Under the pieces are notes generated by a model. The model was not told the DNA's origin. It worked only from the letters and a program-made list of their open reading frames with translations, and did no database searches. From Tannerellaceae bacterium (GTDB taxonomy: Bacteria; Bacteroidota; Bacteroidia; Bacteroidales; Tannerellaceae), in contig JAIRZN010000055.1 of assembly GCA_031267205.1 (NCBI GenBank), positions 1-18,711 of the forward strand: 18,711 bases of DNA, written 5' to 3'. Below are positions 1 to 7,429 of this stretch, piece by piece; position 1 is the stretch's first letter, and each line of letters opens with the position of its first letter. A program made the position numbers and the translations under genes.

Positions 1-2
1 TC

Positions 3-119
3 GCCCAAACCATCGACACAAACTGCCTCATAACCCTGCGCATCCGCCGCAGCAAGGCCGAATATCTAAAAGCCCGCCTGCTAAAAGTAGAAACCGCCAC
101 AATAGCAGACAAAGGTTAA
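3..119 (+). CDS. C-terminal end of an unidentified protein, possibly YigZ/IMPACT family (partial)
   Basis: The window opens inside a plus-strand gene. The third frame stays open from base 3 to a TAA at 117-119 and gives 38 protein-like residues ending ETATIADKG. The other two frames do not look like protein: one stops within 35 bases. The segment CLITLRIRRSKAEYLKARL alternates a short beta strand with a charged helix. This resembles the ferredoxin-like C-terminal domain (DUF1949) of YigZ/IMPACT proteins, but 38 residues are too few to be sure. The 5' end lies outside the window. The gene points toward the minus-strand dipeptidase, so the two converge across the repeat-filled gap at 120-623. 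Confidence 0.45.
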   Translation, partial: AQTIDTNCLITLRIRRSKAEYLKARLLKVETATIADKG

Positions 120-248
120 AAAAACCCAAAGCGCAGAAAAAAATCATTTTTTTTTACCCATCCGACATTTCATTTTAAAAATTCCTCGTATATTCGCGCA
201 CATTCAAACTTTTTATCCGAGTTCTTTAACACAATGATCCCCTGACAG
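120..248. other. Gene-free stretch before repeat array 1
   Basis: No coding sequence is convincing here. An A-run (137-143) followed by a nine-T run (147-155) could form an A/T-only hairpin just after the upstream stop codon. With no GC stem it is a poor intrinsic terminator, although the T-run may still help termination. The rest, up to the first recognisable repeat unit near 249, is AT-rich and shows no feature I can name. Confidence 0.4.
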
Positions 249-606
249 AGCGTAAGCTGTTTGAGCTAAGCAAATGGTCGTTCGGGCTAAGCAAATAGTC
301 GTTCCGGCTAAGCAAATGGTCATTTGGGGAAAGCAAATGGTCGTTTGGGCTAAGCAAATGGTCGTTTGGGGAAAGCAAATAGTCGTTCGGGGGAAAGCAA
401 ATAGTCGTTTGGGGAAAGCAAATAGTCGTTTGGGGAAAGCAAATAGTCGTTTGGGGAAAGCAAATAGTCGGTTGGGGAAAGCAAATAGTCGTTCAGGGGA
501 AAGCAAATAGTCGGTTGGGGAGAGCAAATAGTCGGTTGGGCTAAGCAAATAGTCTCTTGGGGAAAGCAGATAGTCGGTTGGGGAAGCAGATGGTTGTTGG
601 GGGAAG
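249..606. repeat. Tandem array 1, ~21-bp unit, about 16 copies plus a degenerate one
   Basis: Head-to-tail units with consensus GCAAATAGTCGTTTGGGG plus AAA or CTAA. Unit starts counted by eye are 270, 291, 312, 333, 354, 375, 397, 418, 439, 460, 481, 503, 524, 545, 566 and 586. Twelve of the 15 spacings are exactly 21, two are 22 and one is 20. A degenerate copy occupies about 249-269. Units 7 to 9 are identical, while the edges are more varied: AAATGG versus AAATAG, CTAA versus GAAA, and GCAGA in the last two. That pattern fits growth by central duplication. There are no unique spacers, so it is not CRISPR. The 20- and 22-bp units shift the frame, so the long open frames through it are a by-product of a repeat lacking stops. 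The array lies between the 3' ends of two converging genes. Confidence 0.93.
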
Positions 607-623
607 GCCGGGCGCAACGTGGG

Positions 624-1289
624 TTAATCTATCAGGGGATAATTGAGGATGGCTTCGTTGCGGGTGCAGGCGTTGAAGTGCCACCATTCGTATAGGATGG
701 TGCGGAAGCCGGCCTGTTTCATTACGTCCCTGAGCAATCGTCGGTTAAGTAAGGCTTCGCGGGATATTTTGCCTGCTTCAAGCAGGAGATATTCTTTGTC
801 GGTATGCGCTTCTTCTCCAAAATAGTCGAAGGGCGTTCCCATCGGGAGGGTATTGCCTGATGCGTCGGCGAGGCCAACGTCTACCGCCATGCCGTAGTTG
901 TGCAGTCCGCCGCCGTTGGCCGGATTGCTTACGTAGTTTGTTTTCCCTGTGCCTTTTACCATATTCCACATGGCGCGTTGCACCGACATTGGGCGGGCGG
1001 CGTCGTATATTATCAGGGAGTATCCGGGATGCTTTTCCTTGAGTATGCGTTGGGCTTCGAGCAATTTCAGCGCGGCTTCGGGGCGCAGCCATACTCCGGC
1101 GATGCCTTCGTAGACGGTCTTTCCCAGGAAGTTATCCGGCGTTGCATATTTAAGCTCGACGAGCAGGGATGCGTCTATGCGGGATACGTCCACAAGCCCC
1201 CGTCGGGAGAGGTAGCTGTCAAGTCCTTCCGCATGCGGCTGTCCCCAAAGCGTTAGCGCAAGCATTGCCGGCATCAGTATACGCTTCAT
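624..1289 (-). CDS. Secreted D-Ala-D-Ala dipeptidase, VanX/DdpX-like (peptidase family M15)
   Basis: 221 residues. The predicted enzyme is a zinc hydrolase that splits D-Ala-D-Ala. Visible VanX-type signature: His130 and Asp137 in LHNYGMAVD, Glu201 as catalytic base and His204 as third zinc ligand in EWWHF, and Arg99 in YDAARP matching the transition-state arginine. Residues 1-20 form a signal peptide ending PHA before EGLD, so the enzyme acts outside the cytoplasm, unlike cytoplasmic VanX of vancomycin-resistance operons. Its ATG overlaps the murI stop by 4 bp, so it is very probably co-transcribed and translationally coupled with murI. No vanA, vanH or vanRS genes are present, so peptidoglycan turnover or peptide scavenging is a likelier role than resistance. 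Substrate preference is inferred. Confidence 0.87.
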   Translation of the reverse strand: MKRILMPAMLALTLWGQPHAEGLDSYLSRRGLVDVSRIDASLLVELKYATPDNFLGKTVYEGIAGVWLRPEAALKLLEAQRILKEKHPGYSLIIYDAARPMSVQRAMWNMVKGTGKTNYVSNPANGGGLHNYGMAVDVGLADASGNTLPMGTPFDYFGEEAHTDKEYLLLEAGKISREALLNRRLLRDVMKQAGFRTILYEWWHFNACTRNEAILNYPLID

Positions 1290-2116
1290 TTATTTTCGGA
1301 CAGGGTGATTTGTTCTACTGCGATAGCTTGGTGGAGGAAGATGGATGCCGTTTCGGAGAACTTGTCTGCGGCTTCGGTTGTGAGGAACCTGCGGCGGCCT
1401 TGTTTCGTCAGGCGGGAGTCGATTTCAGGGTGCCGCAGCAGGTAGTCCTTCAGGCTTCCGGCTATTTGCTCGCCTTGTGAAAAGAGGGCGACGCCTTGTG
1501 GCAGGAAGGTTTTTATCTTGTTGCGGAGCAGTGGATAATGTGTGCAGCCGAGTATGAGCGTGTCGATGCGTGGGTCGACGGATAGTATGTGTTCGATGTG
1601 TTTCCTTACGAAATAGTCGGCGCCTGGGGAGTCAAATTCATTGTTTTCGACTAAGGGCACCCACATCGGGCAGGCTTCTCCTGTTACTGTGATGTGCGGG
1701 AAGAGGTGGCTGATTTCGATGTTGTATGATTGTGAGGATATTGTGCCGGTTGTTCCCATCACGCCGACGTGTTTTGTGAGGCTGATGTTGTCTATCGCTT
1801 CTACTGTCGGGCGTATGACGCCCAGCACCCTCAGGGAGGGGTCGAGCATGGGTATGTCTTTTTGCTGGATATTGCGCAGGGCTTTGGCTGAGGCGGTGTT
1901 ACAGGCGAGGATAATCAGGCGGCATCCTTGGTCGAGGAGCGTCATTACGGCTTGTCGCGTGAAGTGGTAGACTACCTCGAAGGAGCGTGTGCCGTAGGGG
2001 GCGCGCGCGTTGTCTCCGAGGTACGTAAAGTCGTATTGCGGAAGGTTTTTTTGTATCTTGTCGAAAATGGTAAGTCCTCCGTACCCGGAGTCGAATATGC
2101 CGATGCTGCTACCCAT
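1286..2116 (-). CDS. murI: Glutamate racemase
   Basis: 276 residues, normal for the family. It interconverts L- and D-glutamate in the cytoplasm, supplying D-Glu for the peptidoglycan stem peptide. The two catalytic cysteines are Cys72 in ACNTAS and Cys191 in LGCTHYPL, and the N-terminal DSGYGG loop (residues 9-14) is intact. The start is the ATG at 2116 (MGSSIGIFDSG). Only 11 T-rich bases separate this ATG from the base of a strong hairpin, with no Shine-Dalgarno sequence, as is common in Bacteroidota. The gene follows the second skp by 63 bp and overlaps the dipeptidase gene by 4 bp. Its expression may depend on read-through of that hairpin. Confidence 0.96.
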   Translation of the reverse strand: MGSSIGIFDSGYGGLTIFDKIQKNLPQYDFTYLGDNARAPYGTRSFEVVYHFTRQAVMTLLDQGCRLIILACNTASAKALRNIQQKDIPMLDPSLRVLGVIRPTVEAIDNISLTKHVGVMGTTGTISSQSYNIEISHLFPHITVTGEACPMWVPLVENNEFDSPGADYFVRKHIEHILSVDPRIDTLILGCTHYPLLRNKIKTFLPQGVALFSQGEQIAGSLKDYLLRHPEIDSRLTKQGRRRFLTTEAADKFSETASIFLHQAIAVEQITLSENK

Positions 2117-2127
2117 AGAAACAAAAT

Positions 2128-2155
2128 AGAGACTGCCTGAAGCGGGGCAGTCTCT
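2128..2155 (-). terminator. Intrinsic-terminator-like hairpin between skp and murI
   Basis: A perfect 10-bp inverted repeat: AGAGACTGCC at 2128-2137 and GGCAGTCTCT at 2146-2155, with an 8-nt loop. On the minus strand it follows the skp stop by about 24 nt and is followed by ATTTTGTTTCT, which has eight T in eleven bases. The murI ATG comes straight after. It looks like a terminator with partial read-through, or an attenuator controlling murI and the dipeptidase. On the plus strand it would be followed by TTCGTATTTT, but no plus-strand gene is present to need it. Confidence 0.65.
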
Positions 2156-2179
2156 TTCGTATTTTATAGTTGATGATTA

Positions 2180-2680
2180 TTATAATCCCAATTTTGCTTT
2201 CACAAGGGAGGTTGCGTCGATAGCGTTGTTTCCTGTATAGAGGAAGAGCGAGGGTTCCATGCTTACTACGTAGGTATAGCCTTTTTCGTCTCCTACGGCT
2301 TTGATGGCGTTTATGATTTTATCGCGTACGGGCTGGTAAAATTCTTGTTGTTTCTTTTGCGTATCTTCTCTGGCTACGGAGACGAAGTTTTCCATCCGTG
2401 TACGTATTTCTTCTATTTCCTGCATTCTTCTCAGTTTAATATTTTCTGTCAGGGAGTCCTGCTGGGCGACGAAGTCGGAATACTTTTTGGTATATTCGTC
2501 TTCCATGATTTTCAGTTCCTTGGTGTATTCTTCATTCAAATCGGCTATTTTCTTTTCGATGGAGGCCATTTCGGGCATAGCCATGAATATTTCCTGAATG
2601 TTTACGTGTGCAATCTTCAAATCCTGGGCGTACATACCCAGCGAAACAATCATAAACAATAATACAATAAGTTTCTTCAT
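2180..2680 (-). CDS. Skp/OmpH-family periplasmic chaperone (second copy)
   Basis: 166 residues. N-terminal signal peptide (about 1-18, cleavage after MYA before QDLK). It then has the OmpH layout: a short strand with IAHVNIQEIF near residues 23-32, a long charged helix rich in Glu, Lys and Gln (about 38-125) predicted to form the coiled-coil tentacle, and a final strand region YTYVVSMEPS. Skp-type trimers hold unfolded outer-membrane proteins in the periplasm and pass them to BamA, which fits its place just downstream of bamA. It is the more divergent of two adjacent paralogues and has a promoter-like box in its own 63-bp leader. The individual role of this copy is not known from sequence. 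Confidence 0.9.
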   Translation of the reverse strand: MKKLIVLLFMIVSLGMYAQDLKIAHVNIQEIFMAMPEMASIEKKIADLNEEYTKELKIMEDEYTKKYSDFVAQQDSLTENIKLRRMQEIEEIRTRMENFVSVAREDTQKKQQEFYQPVRDKIINAIKAVGDEKGYTYVVSMEPSLFLYTGNNAIDATSLVKAKLGL

Positions 2681-2730
2681 TTTCTTATCTATTTGTTATT
2701 AATCAATTTATTTATTTTGCCTAAAGCGCA

Positions 2731-2738
2731 CAAATGTA
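2731..2738 (-). promoter_or_regulatory. Candidate Bacteroidota -7 box upstream of the second skp
   Basis: On the minus strand this reads TACATTTG, an exact match to TAnnTTTG. Transcription would begin near 2724, leaving a leader of about 44 nt before the ATG at 2680. I see no clear TTG at -33, so the match may be chance. The 63-bp gap is wider than the upstream gaps in this operon, which fits an internal promoter. Confidence 0.4.
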
Positions 2739-2743
2739 AGGAA

Positions 2744-3259
2744 TTATTTTGAATATCCTAATTTTCGCAGCACTTCGTTGCTAATGTCTATTTTCGGGGA
2801 GGCGAAAATGATACTCATGGCCGATGCGCGGTCGACGACTAACTGGTAGTTGTTTGCTTCCGATATTTCTTTTACGGCCATGTATACTTCGTCTTGGATG
2901 GGTTTCATCAGGCTTTCCCGTTTTTTGAACAGTTCGCCTTCGGGTCCGAAGTATTTGCGTTTCAGCTCTTGTGCGTCCTGTTCTCTTTTCACAATTGCCT
3001 CTTCTCGTTTGGTTTTCATTTCTGCCGAGAGGAAGACCAGGTCGCTTTGGTATGTTTTATACATATTCTGGGCTTCTTGTTGGATGGCCTCTACTTCGTT
3101 TTGCCATTGTCGGGAGACTTGGCTGAGTTGTTCGTTCGTCATTTCGTATACGGGAATATTTTTGAGGATATATTCCATATCGATCAAGGCGAATTTTTGC
3201 GCTACTCCTGCCCATGAACAGAGTAGCAGCAGGCTGCATAAGGCAATAATCTTTTTCAT
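2744..3259 (-). CDS. Skp/OmpH-family periplasmic chaperone (first copy)
   Basis: 171 residues. Signal peptide about 1-20 with cleavage after GVA before QKFA. The mature start KFALIDMEYIL is the typical OmpH opening strand. A long charged coiled-coil helix (about 40-130) follows, including KREEAIVKREQDAQELKRKY. It ends with a short strand and helix (YQLVVDRASAM, then NEVLRKLGY). It lies 27 bp downstream of bamA and 63 bp upstream of a second OmpH-family gene. This tandem pair after bamA is also found in Porphyromonas gingivalis. Its likely role is delivering unfolded outer-membrane proteins to BamA. Confidence 0.92.
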   Translation of the reverse strand: MKKIIALCSLLLLCSWAGVAQKFALIDMEYILKNIPVYEMTNEQLSQVSRQWQNEVEAIQQEAQNMYKTYQSDLVFLSAEMKTKREEAIVKREQDAQELKRKYFGPEGELFKKRESLMKPIQDEVYMAVKEISEANNYQLVVDRASAMSIIFASPKIDISNEVLRKLGYSK

Positions 3260-3286
3260 ACTTGTTCTTTTTTTAAATTGCTTTCA

Positions 3287-5935
3287 TTAAAATTCCTGAC
3301 CTATGATAAAGTGGAATTGGCTTCCACCTCTTTGGGTAGAGTAATCCGGCGTATCGAATCCGTACGCCCAGTCGATGCCCATGAGTCCGATCATTGGGAG
3401 GAATATGCGGACGCCTACCCCTGCCGAGCGTTTGAGTGCGAAGGGGTTAAATTCTTTCAGGTCGTACCAGGCGTTTCCTGCTTCGACGAACGCCAGTCCG
3501 TAGATTGTTGAGGATGGTTCGAGCAGGAAGGGGTAGCGCAGTTCCATTCCCAGGCGGGTGTATGCGTATCCCGAACTGGCGATGCTTCCGTCGTCGTATC
3601 CTCTTAGCGCGATGGTTTCGTTTGCCATCATACCGGTGTACCCTGTCATGCCGCTACCTCCCATGTAGAAGGTTTCAAAGGGGGATATTTTGTTTTTATT
3701 GTAATGTCCGACGAAGCCGTATTCTACGCGCGACATCAGTACCGGCGTCCGTTTGACCGTCAAGGGGAGCAGGGGCGTAAATACTTTCGCCTTGATTTTC
3801 CACTTGTGGTATTCGAGTAATTTGTTCCGGGCGGCTGCCTCCATGGAGGCGTAATCCTTTCCGTCGAACAGGGAGTATGGGGGCGTGGCGCTCAGGGAGA
3901 TTGAGAACTGTGAGCCGCGGCGCGTATACAGGGGGTTGTCGACGGAACTGCGTTGGAGCAGGAGTTCCAGGTTGATGTTATGGCTGTCTCCGGTAGTGAA
4001 TCCCATACCGTAGTATTGGTATGCTTCCCAGTTGTTCAGCATGTATACCTGGTAGCTTAGCGTGGCCATAAACTGGAAGTAGTCGTCCGGCCAATTCAGG
4101 CGCTTGCCGTATCCGGCCGATATGGCAATCATTTCGAGGGATTGGTTGGGGTCGTATGCACGTTCGTAGCTGTTGTACGGGTCATAGCCATAATTATAGG
4201 TATTGTATCCCCCCAATCCGTAGCCGTAGCCGTAGCTTGACATTGAGTTTGACAGGTAATCGTAGTTAACTCCCGATTGTTTGGAGTAGTAGGCGCTAAC
4301 GGACAAGGTGTTTGGCCGTTTCCCTCCGAACCATGGATCCATGAACGAGATGGAGTATCCCTGGTAATAGCGGCCGTTGGTCTGTCCGCTTATGGTCAGC
4401 GTCTGTCCTTCTCCTTGTGGGATAATGCCTTTATAGGTTTTAGGGTTCAGGAAGTTTTTCAAGGAGAAGTTGGTAAACTTCAGGCTTAACTTACCGATGA
4501 CACCCACCTGTCCCCATCCGGCGGAAAATTCCACCTGGTCGTTGGCTTTCGAGACTAAGGAGTATTTGATGTCCACCGTACCGTTTTCGGGGTCGGGGAT
4601 GGGTTGGGGATTCATATTTTCATGGTCGAAGTGCCCCATTTGAGCTAATTCGCGGACAGAGCGCACCAGGTCGTCGCGGCTGAAGAGCATACCGGGTTTG
4701 GTGCGGAGTTCGCGCCGCACGACGTCTTCATACAGTCTGTCATTGCCTTCGATGATGATGCGGTTGATGGTAGCCTGCGGCCCTTCCTGTATACGTATTT
4801 CCAGCGATATGGAGTCGTTCTCGGCTTCCACTTCCACAGGGTCGACATCAAAGAAGAGGTATCCGTTATTGTAGTAGACATTGGCTACCGATTCGTCGTC
4901 GGTGTTCAGGTGATCATTCAGCTTTTTCATGTTATAGACGTCCCCTGATTTCATTTGGAGGATGGCGGCCAAGTAATCTGTTGGGTATTGCGTATTGCCT
5001 ACGAAGTTAATATCCTTCAGGTAATACTTCCGGCCTTCGTCGATTGACAGGTAGATATTCACCAGTTTATCATTGATATTGGTCACGCTGTCCGACAAGA
5101 TTATCGCGTCCCTGTATCCATACTCGTTATATTTGCTTATCAGGTTCTTTTTGTCGTTATCGTATTCTTCCGAAGTGAATTTCTTGGTGCTGAACATTTC
5201 CAGCACACTTGTTCTGAAGCGTTTGGAGAGGGAGAATTTTTCATTTGTCTTTTTCATGGCTTTCCTTAGCTGGAAAGCGTTTACGGCGTCATTGCCTGTA
5301 AAGATAATCTCGTTGATTTTCGTTTTTTCGTTTTTATCGATATGTATGTCTAAAATCACTTCGTCTTCGTGAGCGAGGTCGTCTTTCTGTACTATATCTA
5401 TATCGACATTTTTAAAGCCTTTCCCATCGAAATATTTTTGGATAAGCGTTTTGGCCCTGTCCATCAAGTTGGGAGTCACCTGGTATCCTTTCCTGAAACC
5501 TAAGCGCGTTTCGAGTTCTTCGCGTTCGCCTTTTTTTATTCCGAAGTAATTGACTTGCGAGATACGCGGGCGTTGCCTGAGTTGTATTTCCAGCCATACC
5601 TGGTCGCCCTCTGTTTTGGTAGCTATCACTTTTGCGTCGGAGAACAGTCCGTGCCTCCAAAAACGTTTCACCGTAGCCGTGATTTCATCACCCGGCATCG
5701 TAATAACGTCGCCTACGGATAGACCGGAAAGGCCGATGATAGTAAAGTCTTCATAAACGTCCTTTTTCAGCCCCGACACTTTGATGTCGGCTATTTTATA
5801 TCTTTTGGGCATCGAATAAGACACTACCGGTACTTCCGCCGGTATTTCGCCCGCCGGTATGGTGTCGCTTTCCTGGGCGAACGCTCCAAAAACAAAGCTT
5901 AAGGAAACAAAAAACAGCGCTACTCTCTTATACAT
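3287..5935 (-). CDS. bamA: Outer-membrane protein assembly factor BamA (Omp85 family)
   Basis: 882 residues. Folds and inserts beta-barrel proteins into the outer membrane. Signal peptide about 1-20 (FGAFA before QESD). Five POTRA domains can be laid out at roughly 46-120, 124-200, 204-299, 302-384 and 387-461, followed by a 16-strand-type barrel to the end. The conserved loop-6 motif is RGY at 778-780, inside ALRGYDDG. The last residue is Phe, in IIGQEF, as expected for an outer-membrane barrel. Residues about 558-595, in an early barrel loop, are exceptionally rich in Tyr and Gly. The protein is longer than E. coli BamA (810 residues). It lies between uppS (16 bp upstream) and two skp genes. 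Confidence 0.97.
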   Translation of the reverse strand: MYKRVALFFVSLSFVFGAFAQESDTIPAGEIPAEVPVVSYSMPKRYKIADIKVSGLKKDVYEDFTIIGLSGLSVGDVITMPGDEITATVKRFWRHGLFSDAKVIATKTEGDQVWLEIQLRQRPRISQVNYFGIKKGEREELETRLGFRKGYQVTPNLMDRAKTLIQKYFDGKGFKNVDIDIVQKDDLAHEDEVILDIHIDKNEKTKINEIIFTGNDAVNAFQLRKAMKKTNEKFSLSKRFRTSVLEMFSTKKFTSEEYDNDKKNLISKYNEYGYRDAIILSDSVTNINDKLVNIYLSIDEGRKYYLKDINFVGNTQYPTDYLAAILQMKSGDVYNMKKLNDHLNTDDESVANVYYNNGYLFFDVDPVEVEAENDSISLEIRIQEGPQATINRIIIEGNDRLYEDVVRRELRTKPGMLFSRDDLVRSVRELAQMGHFDHENMNPQPIPDPENGTVDIKYSLVSKANDQVEFSAGWGQVGVIGKLSLKFTNFSLKNFLNPKTYKGIIPQGEGQTLTISGQTNGRYYQGYSISFMDPWFGGKRPNTLSVSAYYSKQSGVNYDYLSNSMSSYGYGYGLGGYNTYNYGYDPYNSYERAYDPNQSLEMIAISAGYGKRLNWPDDYFQFMATLSYQVYMLNNWEAYQYYGMGFTTGDSHNINLELLLQRSSVDNPLYTRRGSQFSISLSATPPYSLFDGKDYASMEAAARNKLLEYHKWKIKAKVFTPLLPLTVKRTPVLMSRVEYGFVGHYNKNKISPFETFYMGGSGMTGYTGMMANETIALRGYDDGSIASSGYAYTRLGMELRYPFLLEPSSTIYGLAFVEAGNAWYDLKEFNPFALKRSAGVGVRIFLPMIGLMGIDWAYGFDTPDYSTQRGGSQFHFIIGQEF

Positions 5936-5951
5936 ATTAACAGCTTTTGTT

Positions 5952-6695
5952 TTATAGATTTAATTGCTCACTTGTTTTACCGAAACGGCGTTCGCGCCTT
6001 TGGTAATACAATATGGCTCCATACAATTCTTCTTCTCTGAAATCAGGCCAGTAAGTATCCGTGAAATAAAGCTCCGAATACGATATTTGCCAAAGCAAAA
6101 AGTTGCTTATCCTTTTTTCCCCCCCTGTCCTTATCAACAGGTCGGGGTCGGGGATGTCCTTAGTCGTTAGACGGGCCGATATAACGTCTTCGGTTATATC
6201 GCCGGGGTTTAATTTCTTGTCGTACACGTCGGAGGCTATTTGTTTCACGGCTTCGGTTATTTCCCACCTGGAGGAGTAACTCAGGGCGAGTACGAGGGTG
6301 GTGCCGGTGTTGGAAGAGGTTTGCTTTATGCAGTCGTTTAACGCCTTGACTACGCTCTCCGGCATACGTTTGAGGTTGCCTACGGCCATCAGGCGGATAT
6401 TGTTCTTCATCAAGTCCGGCGTTTCCCGTCGAATGGCGGTGACTAACAGTTCCATCAGGGCTACTACTTCTTCTTCCGGGCGATTCCAGTTTTCATTGGA
6501 AAAGGTATAGACCGTAAGGTACTTCACTCCTAACGTGGAGGCTGCCTCCATTGTTTTACGGACAGACACAACGCCTTCCTGGTGCCCAAATTCGCGGCTT
6601 TTGCCTTTCTCCTTCGCCCATCTGCCGTTGCCGTCCATAATGATGGCGACGTGCTGCGGCAGGTGTTCCTTATCAACCTTTTCTATTAACGACAT
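5952..6695 (-). CDS. uppS: Isoprenyl transferase (undecaprenyl diphosphate synthase)
   Basis: 247 residues, close to the 253 of E. coli. It condenses isopentenyl diphosphate onto farnesyl diphosphate to make the C55 carrier for peptidoglycan and surface polysaccharides, acting at the cytoplasmic membrane face. The signature is clear: HVAIIMDGNGRWA with catalytic Asp21, TFSNENWNRP at 64-73, and RTGGEKRISNFLLWQ at 189-203 carrying the substrate-binding arginines. In place of the usual LNYGGR the protein has LSYSSR (138-143). It sits 11 bp after porG and 16 bp before bamA, in the order seen in other Bacteroidales. Confidence 0.96.
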   Translation of the reverse strand: MSLIEKVDKEHLPQHVAIIMDGNGRWAKEKGKSREFGHQEGVVSVRKTMEAASTLGVKYLTVYTFSNENWNRPEEEVVALMELLVTAIRRETPDLMKNNIRLMAVGNLKRMPESVVKALNDCIKQTSSNTGTTLVLALSYSSRWEITEAVKQIASDVYDKKLNPGDITEDVISARLTTKDIPDPDLLIRTGGEKRISNFLLWQISYSELYFTDTYWPDFREEELYGAILYYQRRERRFGKTSEQLNL

Positions 6696-6706
6696 GATTT
6701 TCCGCC

Positions 6707-7420
6707 TTATAAATTCAACCGGCTATTGTTACACTGACTGCAACGCAGGCCGAAATCCCATGTTACGGAGAGCAGCAGGAAAGAGTACCAGTCGTTGTTC
6801 TTCCAGATGCTTCCGTTGATCTTGTATGGATTATCCAACAGGGCGTTACTGTCGTCCGTCACGTCAAAGCCGTCGACAAACAACTTGCGCATCGAGAACT
6901 CGCACCCTATATTAATCCTGTCTCTTATCTTGTACTTCACGCCTGCCCCGACAGGCAGGCTTATCCCTGCGAATGTGCGTCCGCTTCCCGTAGCCCCCGT
7001 AGCTCCCAAGCCAAGCAATACGTAGGGGGTAAAGCGTTTGGCATTGGCGTAGGTGTATTTGTTGCTGTACGGGAAAAAGTTGAACTCCATTTGCCCTCCC
7101 AGTTCAAACAGGTTGCGCCGGAAAGACGCCTGTGCGTTACCGGGGTATACGTTATCCTCTCCCGACGTTGTCCCTGATACTTGCCCCCACATCAGGTTGG
7201 CCTTTACCGCCCACCTGAGGTTGGCGTTATACCGGAATACGCCGCCGAAAGCGGGATTCATACCCTTGAAAGGCTCATTTTTATTAACGTCGCCCATATA
7301 AAAGGCTCCTCCCGCAGCTCCTCCTATCTCAAACTTGTATTCCTGCGCCCGAAGAATGGGGCATGAACCTGCAAACAGACTTATCAATACTACGATTTGC
7401 TGAAAGGAAACGGACGTCAT
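6707..7420 (-). CDS. porG: PorG-like outer-membrane beta-barrel protein (DUF6089)
   Basis: 237 residues. Signal peptide about 1-25 with likely cleavage after LRA before QEYKFEIG. The body alternates strands and turns in the style of a small 8- to 10-strand barrel, for example EIGGAAGGAFYMGDVNK near the start and PYVLLGLGATGAT in the middle. In P. gingivalis the porG gene of the type IX secretion system lies beside uppS, bamA and two ompH genes, the same arrangement as here. The assignment rests on that synteny plus the overall pattern. FAGSC at about 16-20 resembles a lipobox, but RAQ cleavage fits a barrel better. Whether a full type IX system exists cannot be seen here. Confidence 0.75.
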   Translation of the reverse strand: MTSVSFQQIVVLISLFAGSCPILRAQEYKFEIGGAAGGAFYMGDVNKNEPFKGMNPAFGGVFRYNANLRWAVKANLMWGQVSGTTSGEDNVYPGNAQASFRRNLFELGGQMEFNFFPYSNKYTYANAKRFTPYVLLGLGATGATGSGRTFAGISLPVGAGVKYKIRDRINIGCEFSMRKLFVDGFDVTDDSNALLDNPYKINGSIWKNNDWYSFLLLSVTWDFGLRCSQCNNSRLNL

Positions 7421-7429
7421 AACGGATCG

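Noticed and set aside
213..617. Open frame of 134 codons (minus strand) with repeating RLFAFPK-type peptides
   Set aside because: It is the translation of repeat array 1. The 20- and 22-bp units make the peptide change frame mid-array, so no coherent repeat protein is conserved.
624..1289. Glycopeptide-resistance determinant (vanX proper)
   Set aside because: The protein has a signal peptide and no vanH, vanA or vanRS neighbours; it is coupled to murI instead.
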